From Procambarus clarkii (Eukaryota; Arthropoda; Malacostraca; Decapoda; Cambaridae), in assembly GCF_040958095.1 (NCBI RefSeq), contig NC_091233.1:20485824-20549823 (forward strand): a stretch of DNA of 64,000 nt, given 5' to 3'. Of the stretch, positions 43,593-52,904 are shown in pieces. The notes beneath the pieces were generated by a model. It was not told the DNA's origin. It worked only from the letters and a program-made list of their open reading frames with translations, and did not search any database. Position numbers and translations under genes: made by a program. Numbering within the stretch: the stretch's first letter is position 1; the number at the start of each line of letters is the position of its first letter.

Positions 43593-43690
43593 GGTACTTC
43601 CGGATAGTCCAAGTGGTTGGGCACTATTCCTTCCCTCCGTCCTATACCAGATCCTTGTCCTCGTATCCTAACCCTTAGTCTATCTTATAT
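43593..43690 (+). repeat. SINE family C fragment
   Basis: GTCCAAGTGGTTGGGCACTA and CCTTCCCTCCGTCCTATACC. Confidence 0.55.
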
Positions 43691-44003
43691 CCCCCCCAAG
43701 TGAAATTTAAATTGAGAAAGCGCTCTCTTCCAGTTCCCTTCACTCCTTCCCCCTGTGTTGTAAATCAAGTTTATTGAACTGAGAACCGAGAAGCCTGAAG
43801 CACCGTAGAAGCAATGTTTAGGCTCGTCACGCTCCGAGCTGCGTGAACGCGGTTGGGCACTACTTTCTCTACTCTCGGGAGTCATTTAGCGATACATTAC
43901 CACAATCATCTCCGTTATTGTTCGTTATTAACAAGCTCACGCTGGACATTTAATACCAGTGGGGGTCTAACACCTGTACTTTCTCTAAAACCTCTTACTT
44001 TCG

Positions 44004-44120
44004 TAGGGATAGGTTAGGATGGGCTAGGATAGGTTAGGATACGTTAGGTTGGGTTAGGATACGATAGGTTGGGTTAGGATACGTTAGGTTGGGTTAGGTT
44101 AGGTTGGAATAGGTTGGGTT
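44004..44120. repeat. Degenerate TTAGG-like run
   Basis: About 18 imperfect units of TTAGG/TTGGG/ATAGG in one orientation. Confidence 0.7.
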
Positions 44121-44239
44121 ATAGAGTAGCTATGACGTAGAGGGGTGCATATTTCTTTATCAGGTCTTAGACCCCGCTCGTTAATAATGAAGCTGCCTCC
44201 CTTACCACAGATGTTTGTTGATATCAAACACGTGTCTTG

Positions 44240-44301
44240 TGACGTCACGAAGCTGTGTGACGTCACGAGGCCATGTGACGTCACGAGGTATTATGACGTC
44301 T
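44240..44301. promoter_or_regulatory. Four 18 bp units, three with the perfect CRE palindrome TGACGTCA
   Basis: TGACGTCA occurs at 44240, 44258 and 44276, and TGACGTCT at 44294, spaced exactly 18 bases. This is the canonical CREB/ATF site. No gene is recognised within 2 kb, so function is unproven. Confidence 0.5.
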
Positions 44302-44992
44302 CTAGCATGTTCAGTGTTCATCTGAACTGGCTGATTGAGTCATTAAAACGACCTCTAAATACGAGACCAAAACCCATTTGCAAAACTCAGTTTCCGTTAC
44401 TTTCAAATGACTTCAAATTTGAATGCGAGTCTGTAACGGTCCTGATTACATTCCCACACACGACGGAGACGTTTAGGCACATTTCCTTACACATAATTTT
44501 CCTCCCCTAGCAGTAAATAGGTACCCCGGGACATGCGCAACTGTTGTGGGTAGCATCCTGTCAGATCAGTGGTTGGCCGAGGGCGATGATGGGCAGAAAA
44601 AAAACAAAATCAGTTTTCGAAATCTGAAAACAGTTTTTTTTTAGACGAATTCAAAACTCCCGCGTTTTTATAAACCTAACGCTCATAATTTCGTTTACCT
44701 ATCGTTTATTATAGTTTAGCCGAAGTTTCGTTCGGCTAAACGTAGAAGTTATGCCTAAGGAAAGTTTAGTTTGAATTCAAAAGATTCTGTCTCGGTTAAT
44801 GAGTCTTATGTCAGCTCTGAAATCCTGAAGGTCTGCCCAGATTAGTAGAAAACCGTTGACTAGGTTCAAAATTTTAAACTTCTTTCAAACGGAAAAGTGG
44901 TTGTTAAAGATTGGAGGTGAACTGTGGTGGATGTGACCCCCGGCTACTGAAGCATACTGTAGGGGGAATAGATAAGATGATTACGAGAGAGT

Positions 44993-44995
<3 letters not shown>

Positions 44996-45067
<72 letters not shown>
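44996..45067. repeat. (GA)n microsatellite
   Basis: About 34 GA units, then impure GACA/GAGA to 45120. Confidence 0.97.
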
Positions 45068-45071
<4 letters not shown>

Positions 45072-45389
45072 ACACACAGAGAGAGAGACACAGAGAGAGA
45101 GAGACAGAGGGAGAGAGAGCGATACATAGCTTGAAGGAAGGGAGGGAGAAGCAACTTTCTCTCCACCATCAACACGCCTCCACTTTCTCTCCAACAAACA
45201 TCATCGTCTGACCAATTCCACACACTCGCCAATCTCCACCACTACATACTACCACTCTCCACCACTCCACCTACTGTTTCTCCAACAACCTTCCTAACTA
45301 TTCAACTACTTTCACCCCCAACACCAATCTCCCCCACCACCACCTCTCCCTCAAGCTCTGGTCATCCTCTACAGCTTGAGGATGAGAAC

Positions 45390-45445
45390 TACGGGCTCAC
45401 CATAGCCCGTGCTACTTGGAACTTTGTTCCAGGCAGCAAATCTTT
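45390..45445 (+). repeat. Element J, single partial copy
   Basis: CTACGGGCTCACCATAGCCC followed by GGAACTTTGTTCC and a TTTAACGACAACAAC tail. Confidence 0.8.
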
Positions 45446-45879
45446 AACGACAACAACTGAGGATGACCACCTTTTGACCTCAGCGAGCCCAAAAACTAGA
45501 GCTCAACCCCCGCAAGCATAATTAGGGGAATACAACTTGGTGAATACAGGTTTCTAGCGGGGTGGAATTTTCAGTTTAATTTTGAATTTGAATTTGAATA
45601 TTTGAATTTGTTATATCACGGATGAATTACCTTGTGGCAGCGTGGCGCACTTCATCACTTTCTGCTTGTAGATCAAGATCTTAGCTCCTGGGCCCCGCCT
45701 TTGCAGCCGCCGGTGGTGTAATGCAACATTTCATGACCTATTTCCTTATATCTAATTTTGAAATTATATATGGAGGTGTGGGTGTATGTTTCGTACTAAA
45801 TACATGAAAAAGACAGAACAGAATACCTATTGATCCACGGGTTGGTTAATCTTGAAATCAACATTGAATGGTTATTATC

Positions 45880-46800
45880 ATGCTGCAACCCGTCCTCGAC
45901 TCATGTCCATTCCATCCAGCGGTCGACCCCACAGACGCATTCATAAATTTTAACATGCTGTTCATTCAGAACGGAAATTTTCTCAAATATAAATTAATAT
46001 TATAATATATTAGCATATTGTGCATATATAGGCATAGGTTAGGTTAGGTGTTTAGGTTCTGTTGGCGATTATTTGTGTTTGTAGTACGTGAGTGAAGCAT
46101 TTACAGCGTTGTGGTTCGAACACAAGTCGTCAGTGAAGCACTTGTTCCGGAAGTGTTCGGACGTCATCAGTTGTGAGTCGTGTGTAAACTGTTTTTTATT
46201 CATAAACAGCTGGGGGTTTGGCGGGTGGATGGAATCACTTTTGGGGTCTTTGGAGGACGGGCTGCTAAAAATGCATTATGAAGCGAGATTGAAAAAAAGC
46301 TTAGCACCCGAACAGTGCTTTGCTGTCGTCCTCTGTTCGAATCTCCGTTTTGTAAACCAGCCCGTCCTCCAAAGACTCAAAGTCCATTCCATCCACTCGC
46401 CAAACCCCAGCTGGTTATGAATGAAAAACAGTTTACACACGACTCACAACTGCTGACGTTCGAACACTTCCGGAACAAGTGCTTCACTGACGACTTGTGT
46501 TCGAACCACAACGCTGTAAATACTTCACCCACGTACTACAAATACAAATAATCGCCAACAGAACCTAAACACCTAACCTAACCTAACCTAACCTACCCTA
46601 ACCAAACCTAACCAAACCTAACCTAACCTAACCTAACCTAACCTAACCTAAGCCTAAATATGCACATATCATATAATATTAATTTATATATAAGAAAATT
46701 CGTATTTTGAATGAACGGAATTAAAAAAAAATTGAAGGCGTTTTTGGGGTCGGCCGCAGGATGGAGTGAACACAGCATGAGGACGGGTTGCGGGTTGACG
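45880..46800. repeat. Large palindromic element, about 0.9 kb
   Basis: Left arm 45880-46270 and right arm 46360-46800 are diverged reverse complements (for example CACTTGTTCCGGAAGTGTTC and GAACACTTCCGGAACAAGTG; GGTCGACCCC and GGTCGGCCGC). TTAGG units lie in the left arm and CCTAA units in the right. A half copy is at 30470-30965. Confidence 0.85.
46573..46652. repeat. Interstitial (CCTAA)n, arthropod telomere-type motif
   Basis: About 14 CCTAA units, the last eight nearly perfect. TTAGG is the usual arthropod telomere repeat. Confidence 0.85.
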
Positions 46801-47020
46801 CCACAATCACGAGACCTGTCGATCAAAACCCGTCATATTTACCACCAATTATCTTTTATCATTTCCCAAATTAAAAAATATCTCTACTTCCTATATATTA
46901 TATATATCTTATAAATATCTTCTACTTCCTATATCTACTACTTCTACTACTTTTACGACCTCTTGAAGATTTTTAAACGTTATTAAATGGCATTTTCTTT
47001 CACAAGAGAATATGTAGGCG

Positions 47021-47200
47021 AGGAGTCACAATAACGAGGCTGAAGTATGTTGACCAGACCACACACTAGAAGGTGAAGGGACGACGACGTTTCGGTCCGT
47101 CCTGGACCATTCTCAAGTCGATTATCTTGTGAATGGTCCAGGACGGACCGAAACGTCGTACCGTCCCTTCACCTTCTAGTGTGTGGTCTGGTCAACACAA
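47021..47200. repeat. Foldback element family E, near-perfect
   Basis: GCGAGGAGTCACAATAACGA and ACCAGACCACACACTAGAAG on the left, and the complementary arm ending CTAGTGTGTGGTCTGGTCAA. Confidence 0.9.
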
Positions 47201-47381
47201 GAGAATATTTTATCGTGTGTAGTCACAGTATGGCGGATATTTTCTCTATCAAATACGACAGTGAAAGCAACTGAAAGAACCACATTGTTTCTGTTACAGA
47301 ACCAGCGAGCCACATCAAACTACACGTTACAGCAAGTCACAACTAACGAGGCGTAACACATTAATTGTCACTGATGACTTC

Positions 47382-47545
47382 CCCCCGACCGTCCCAAAGT
47401 GGTCGGGGCACCATCCTTCCCCGCGTCCCATCCCAAATCCTTATCCTGACCCCTTCAAAGTGAGAAGGAACCAGGGAACAGACACAGGGAAGGGGGAGTA
47501 ATGGCTTGGTGCTTCTCCTGATTTTCCTTCTAAGAACATGATGCA
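47382..47545 (+). repeat. SINE family C, tail part, with insertion
   Basis: CCGACCGTCCCAAAGTGGTC, CCAAATCCTTATCCTGACCC, then an interruption before GTAATGGCTTGGTGCTTCTC. Confidence 0.6.
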
Positions 47546-47710
47546 TCTCGCTGCGTTTGGAGAGATGAAATTACCTTTTCCCGTTCGACGTTTCACTCGC
47601 TGATTAAGAAAGTTGAGCGAGCGAGGGAGGGGCGTGAGCAGGCGGAGAAGCGATTTAGAGACGAGGTTAAGAGATTTCTCGCGGCAGTGTGAGTCTGCTG
47701 GTGTTACAAG

Positions 47711-47765
47711 TGGCTGCTCCTGCTGCTCCTGCTCCTGCTGCTCCTGCTGCTGCTCCTGCTGCTCC
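47711..47765. repeat. (CTGCTC)n trinucleotide-type repeat
   Basis: About 17 triplets of CTG/CTC. The surrounding open frames have no recognisable family features. Confidence 0.9.
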
Positions 47766-47953
47766 GTCGACGCTGTGTTGTGTGTGTGTACAACCCACTG
47801 TGTTAAGAACTCCAGTTGCACTGGCTACATTGAGGGCTCCGTTTCCCTTGCACGGTGTTTTGGACTCTCGGGGGTCATATTATACCCTAGTGGTACACCC
47901 AACTGTTTTTTTTCCGTGTTTACTAAAGTTTATAGAGAATTGTTGAGGTTGTT

Positions 47954-48028
47954 GACCAGACCACACGCTAGAAAGTGAAGGGACGGTACGATGTTTCGGT
48001 CCGTCCTGGACCATTCTCAAGTCGATTG
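47954..48028 (+). repeat. Half copy of foldback family E
   Basis: ACCAGACCACACGCTAGAAA to CCATTCTCAAGTCGATTG; the second arm is absent. Confidence 0.85.
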
Positions 48029-48239
48029 TCAGGTTATCCAGCCGTTAGAAACTGGCGTTCAGCAAGATGATTAACCGAGTGTATAACATTGCAACACTTT
48101 CTCCACAAATTATAGCAATTATTTGTTCGAACGCACCAAACTGGACCGTTGCAAACCAACCCAGTTCACATCATGCACTGTTGTGCAAATGCGCAATGAA
48201 ATTAAACTTTCTTATGCCTAATATGGCACATATGGTTTC

Positions 48240-48435
48240 CTTTTCAAGAGGAAACTAGATTTATTCCTCCAAGGAGTGTCGGACCAACCGGGCTGTGGTG
48301 GGTATGTGGGCCTGCGGGCCGCTCCAAGCAACAGCCTGGTGGACCAAACTCTCACAAGTCGAGCCTGGCCTCGGGCGGGGCTTGGGCAGTAGAAGAACTC
48401 CCAGAACCCCATCAACCAGGTATCAACCAGGTATA
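48240..48435 (+). mobile_element. Non-LTR retrotransposon 3' fragment
   Basis: Encodes FKRKLDLFLQGVSDQPG-like sequence and VDQTLTSRAWP, closely matching 5140-5320, with TATCAACCAGG repeats at its end, immediately followed by a SINE A. Confidence 0.85.
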
Positions 48436-48449
48436 TATGTATTACATTT

Positions 48450-48696
48450 GAGCCGGTCGGCCGAGCGGACAGCACGCTGGATTTGTGATTCTGTGGTCCT
48501 GGGTTCGATCCCAGACGCCGGCGAGAAGCAATGGGCAGAGTTTCTTTCACCCTATGCCCCTGTTACCTAGCAGTAAAATAGGTACCTGGGTGTTAGTCAG
48601 CTGTCACGGGCTGCTTCCTGGGGGTGGAGGCCTGGTCGAGGACCGGGCCGCGGGGACACTAAAGCCCCGAAATCATCTCAAGATAACCTCAAGATA
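48450..48696 (+). repeat. tRNA-derived SINE, family A, full length
   Basis: GAGCCGGTCGGCCGAGCGGA head, GGGTTCGATCCCAGACGCC B-box-like, and an AAGATAACCTCAAGATAA 3' end. Confidence 0.88.
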
Positions 48697-48834
48697 ATGT
48701 GTACAAATTGAGTCGCTTTAAACCCGCTTATAACTGGCTATAGTTGTACACATTCTCTAAGTCTACTTAAGTGCCTCCACTTGAGCGCTGGTGTAGTTAG
48801 AGTTCGATCTTTAAGTGAGAGAAAAGATCACGTT

Positions 48835-48935
48835 AAGAGCTAACTAGTCGTTCAACTAGTTAGCAGTAAATAGGTGAACAACTCGTGAACTAGTTGTTCA
48901 ACTAGTTAGCTAGTTGAACAACTAGTTAACAACGA
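48835..48935. repeat. AACTAGTT palindrome cluster
   Basis: Repeated GTTCAACTAGTTAGC and TTGAACAACTAGTTAAC units produce overlapping hairpins. Confidence 0.75.
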
Positions 48936-48954
48936 CTTCCAAACTCAGCCGTTA

Positions 48955-49055
48955 AGTCGCGGGTTCGGATCCCGGCCGAAGCATAGAGACAAATTAACAG
49001 CGTATCCCTTTCACCTTATGCCTCTGTCCACCCAGTAGTGAATAAGTACCAGGGA
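48955..49055 (+). repeat. SINE D-like head and body fragment
   Basis: GCGGGTTCGGATCCCGGCC and TTTCACCTTATGCCTCTGTC with CCAGTAGTGAATAAGTACC. Confidence 0.5.
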
Positions 49056-49671
49056 CAGTTTTCTTTTGGGGGGGCGCTGGGTCCTGTACCACAGAGGTAC
49101 AGTACTGTATTTGTACCCAGCTGTACCGCTGAGGTATGGGACTGTCCGTGAGTACAGGTACAAGGTACGATACCATTCGTAAGCACAGGTACACCAAAGG
49201 TACGGTAACAACACACCAGTGAAGGAGGGTACACAGGCGCACACACACACTTTCTCTCTGGCGAAAGTCAACACAAATATCACACTTCTGTTCCACTTGA
49301 CTGTTGTTACTGCGAGTGTAAACAAGATGTATTTGTTCCCCCGTGTGTTCTTGTTATCTCTTGTGCTTGTTCTGTGTTTGTTCATGCTCTCTCTTATGCA
49401 CACACGGCAACTGTTTTCCTGTGTGTAAATCTTGCTTTTCAATTTACAGCTTTGATCTGAGTTTACAGGATCGGTACAACTTGTAAATCCCACGAAAAAA
49501 AAGTCTGAAATACCAATGGTGTCAATTAGAACGAGTCTTGCACGTAGTCGCTATTCAACTCAAACAGCCACGGGCGGAGAAAGCGGCCTATTTGAACCCA
49601 TATGCCGCTCAAAGCCTATTCAGTGATCTCAATCGACTTCAACTGGACAGTTTATTTGGCCTTTTCCTCTA

Positions 49672-49688
49672 AATGGAATTTAAATGGC

Positions 49689-49773
<85 letters not shown>

Positions 49774-50157
49774 GTACCTAATAGCCAGAACGCACTTCTC
49801 AGCCTACTATTCACGGCCCGATTTGCCTAATAAGCCAAGTTTTCATGAATTAATGTTTTTTCGTCTACCTAACCTACCTAACCTAACCTAACCTAGCTTT
49901 TTTTGGCTACCTAACCTAACCTTACCTATAAATATAGGTTAGGTTAGGTTAGGTAGGGTTGGTTAGGTTCGGTCATATATCTACGTTAATTTTAACTCCA
50001 ATAAAAAAAAATTGACCTCATACATAGAGAAAAGGGTAGCTTTATCATTTCATAAGAAAAAAATTATAGTAAATATATTAATTCAGGAAAACTTGGCTTA
50101 TTAGGCAAATCGGGCCTTGAATAGTAGGCTGAGAAGTGAGTTCTGGCTACTAGGTAC

Positions 50158-50160
<3 letters not shown>
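49672..50160. repeat. AT-rich foldback with (TA)n arms and TTAGG units
   Basis: GTCGTACCTAATAGCCAGAA and CCCGATTTGCCTAATAAGCC on the left are mirrored by GGCTTATTAGGCAAATCGGG and TTCTGGCTACTAGGTACGAC on the right. CCTAA units near 49870 face TTAGG units near 49940, and (TA)n tracts flank both sides. Confidence 0.85.
49690..49770. repeat. (TA)n microsatellite
   Basis: About 40 TA units. Confidence 0.98.

Positions 50161-50226
<66 letters not shown>
50160..50226. repeat. (TA)n microsatellite
   Basis: About 32 TA units between two foldback elements. Confidence 0.98.
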
Positions 50227-50229
<3 letters not shown>

Positions 50230-50648
50230 TGCAACTGAAAACTCACACCCCAGAAGTGACTCGAACCCATACTCCCAGAAGCAACGCAACTGGTATGTAC
50301 AAGACGCCTTAATCCACTTGACCATCACGACCGGACAAAATGAGGTGATAGCCGAGGCTATTTGAACCACCCCACCGCCGGCACTCGGATAGTAATCTTG
50401 GGCATAGCATTTTACCAAATCACCTCATTCTTTGGGTAAATGATTTGGTAAAAAATTTGGTAAAATGCTATGCCCAAGATTACTATCCGAGTGCCGGCGG
50501 TGGGGTGGTTCAAATAGCCTCGGCTATCACCTCATTTTGTCCGGTCGTGATGGTCAAGTGGATTAAGGCGTCTTGTACATACCAGTTGCGTTGCTTCTGG
50601 GAGTATGGGTTCGAGTCACTTCTGGGGTGTGAGTTTTCAGTTGCATAT
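50227..50648. repeat. Near-perfect 0.2 kb-arm foldback with tRNA-Ser/Leu-like arms
   Basis: 50227-50418 and 50452-50648 are reverse complements. The plus right arm contains TGATGGTCAAGTGGATTAAG..GCGTC (A-box-like) and GGGTTCGAGTC (B-box-like), as in class II tRNAs. Confidence 0.9.
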
Positions 50649-50674
50649 TGTCCTGGGGACCATTCAGGCTTGTT

Positions 50675-50790
<116 letters not shown>

Positions 50791-51153
50791 CAAAAGCTTC
50801 CTGTCCCCAACAGGAAAAGGAATTTGTGCATAATTTGATTTTGAAATAGTGTAATAGATTGGGCAAGTTTATCGAGTTAATCGTTAGAGCAATTTCGCAC
50901 CACTATCCTTCCGTTTAGACAGTACCTATTGTGACTATCGTCAATAGTCACAATTCGTACGTTCTTAGCTTTTAGATAGTAGTATACTGACTAGTAAGTT
51001 TTTCCTTTTACGATAAATGAAGCTATAAGACAAATTTAAATATTCCCAGGCCTAGTATAGTACACATATGTACTATATTAGGCCTAAGGTGGTTAGGTTA
51101 GTTAACACAAGTAAAATATAATAGTTTTCCAGTTTGTCCAACTTAACAGTTCA

Positions 51154-51669
51154 GGAGCCAGATTCACGAAGGAGTTACGCAAGCACTTACGAACCTGGGG
51201 CCAGATTCACGAAGGAGTTACGCAAGCACTTACGAACCTGGGGCCAGATTCACGAAGCAGTTACGCAAGCACTTACGAACCTGGGGCCAGATTCACGAAG
51301 CAGTTACGCAAGCACTTACGAACCTGGGGCCAGATTCACGAAGCAGTTACGCAAGCACTTACGAACCTGGGGCCAGATTCACGAAGCAGTTACGCAAGCA
51401 CTTACGAACCTGGGGCCAGATTCACGAAGGAGTTACGCAAGCACTTACGAACCTGGGGCCAGATTCACGAAGCAGTTACGCAAGCACTTACGAACCCGGG
51501 GCCAGATTCACGAAGCAGTTACGCAAGCACTTACGAACCTGGGGCCAGATTCACGAAGCAGTTACGCAAGCACTTACAAACCTGGGGCCAGATTCACGAA
51601 GCAGTTACGCAAGCACTTACGAACCCGGGGCCAGATTCACGAAGCAGTTACGCAAGCACTTACGAACCT
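51154..51669 (+). repeat. 43 bp tandem array, 12 copies
   Basis: Unit GGGGCCAGATTCACGAAGCA + GTTACGCAAGCACTTACGAACCT, exact period 43. The unit is the outer end of foldback family F, whose remaining sequence follows. No frame on the plus strand has a stop, so a 206-codon open frame results; it is not a gene. Confidence 0.97.
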
Positions 51670-51888
51670 GTCCATCTTTTCACAATCTTTGGCGGCTTTG
51701 TTTACAATTATTAAACAGTTAATGAGCTCCGAAGCACCAGGAGGCTGTTTATAACAATAACAACAGTTGATTGGCAAGTTTTCATGCTTGTAAACTGTTT
51801 AATAAATGTAACCAAAGCCGTCAAAGATTGAGGAAAGATGTACACGTTCGTAAGTGCTTGCGTAACGGCTTCGTGAATCTGGCATCTG
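51640..51888. repeat. Foldback family F, full copy attached to the array
   Basis: ATTCACGAAGCAGTTACGCA..TGTCCATC to AAGTGCTTGCGTAACGGCTT..CGTGAATCTGGC. Confidence 0.9.
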
Positions 51889-52025
51889 ATTTCTACTTTC
51901 TAACTTCTTAGTATGTCAGTATATGTACTATGGTTTTCATCGTTACTTTAAGAACTACCAATACAAGAGGATGGGCTGGATTTTCGTCGATATTAATTCC
52001 AATTATTAATTTTCCAGCTGTGAGA

Positions 52026-52839
52026 ATGTTGAGAGGAGGCGTGGCATTGACTGTGGGCGTGGCCCTGTGGGCGTGTCTGGCCCCACACCCCGCCCACGCT
52101 AGTGATGAACCCTGTGGGTACAAAACAGTTTGGTTGGACAAGACTATGTACAGGCCTGTGCCTTACTATCACGGAGGGTGAGTGTGGGGGCAGATCTTGT
52201 CAATTCCCATGGGAATTTTGTAGGTGGTTATCATGTCTCCTCTTACTCTTCTGTTTTCCTGGGATGTGTGATTTAGCTTCCTTTAGCCTTTCCTCGTAGC
52301 TTATACCTCTCACTTTTGGGACTAGTCTGGTGGCATACCTCTGAATCTTCTGAGGTATGGTATAACACCACACATACCAGTGTAAGTGTGTAATTACCTA
52401 AGTGTGATTACCTAAGTAGTTAGAGAATGAGAGCTACGCTCGTGGTGTCCCGTCTTCCCAGCACTCTTTGTCATATAACGCTTTGAAACTACTGACGGTC
52501 TTGGCCTCCACCACCTTCTCACCTAATTTGTTCCAACCGTCTACCACTCTGTTTGCAAAAGTGACTTTTGAGTGTGTGTGTGTGTGTACTCACCTAATTG
52601 TACTCGCCTAATTGTGCTTGCGGGGGGTTGAGCTTTGGCTCTTTGGTCCCGCCTCTCAACCGTCAATCAACTGGTGTACAGATTCCTGAGCCTACTGGGC
52701 TCTATCATATCTACACTTGAAACTGTGTATGGAGTCAGCCTCCACCACATCACTTCCTAATGCATTCCATTTGTCAACCACTCTGACACTAAAAAAGTTC
52801 TTTCTAATATCTCTGTGGCTCATTTGGGCGCTTAGTTTC

Positions 52840-52904
<65 letters not shown>

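Noticed and set aside
43685-43885. Short minus-strand frame near an RSSERDE motif
   Set aside because: No acceptor/donor pair, no similarity that I recognise, and it overlaps a SINE C remnant.
47613-47978. 121-codon frame with Ser/Cys or Ala/Pro runs
   Set aside because: The runs come from the CTG/CTC triplet repeat; the flanks show no conserved motif.
51134-51754. 206-codon open frame
   Set aside because: It lies entirely on the 43 bp array; the unit has no stop in any plus frame, so the openness is automatic.
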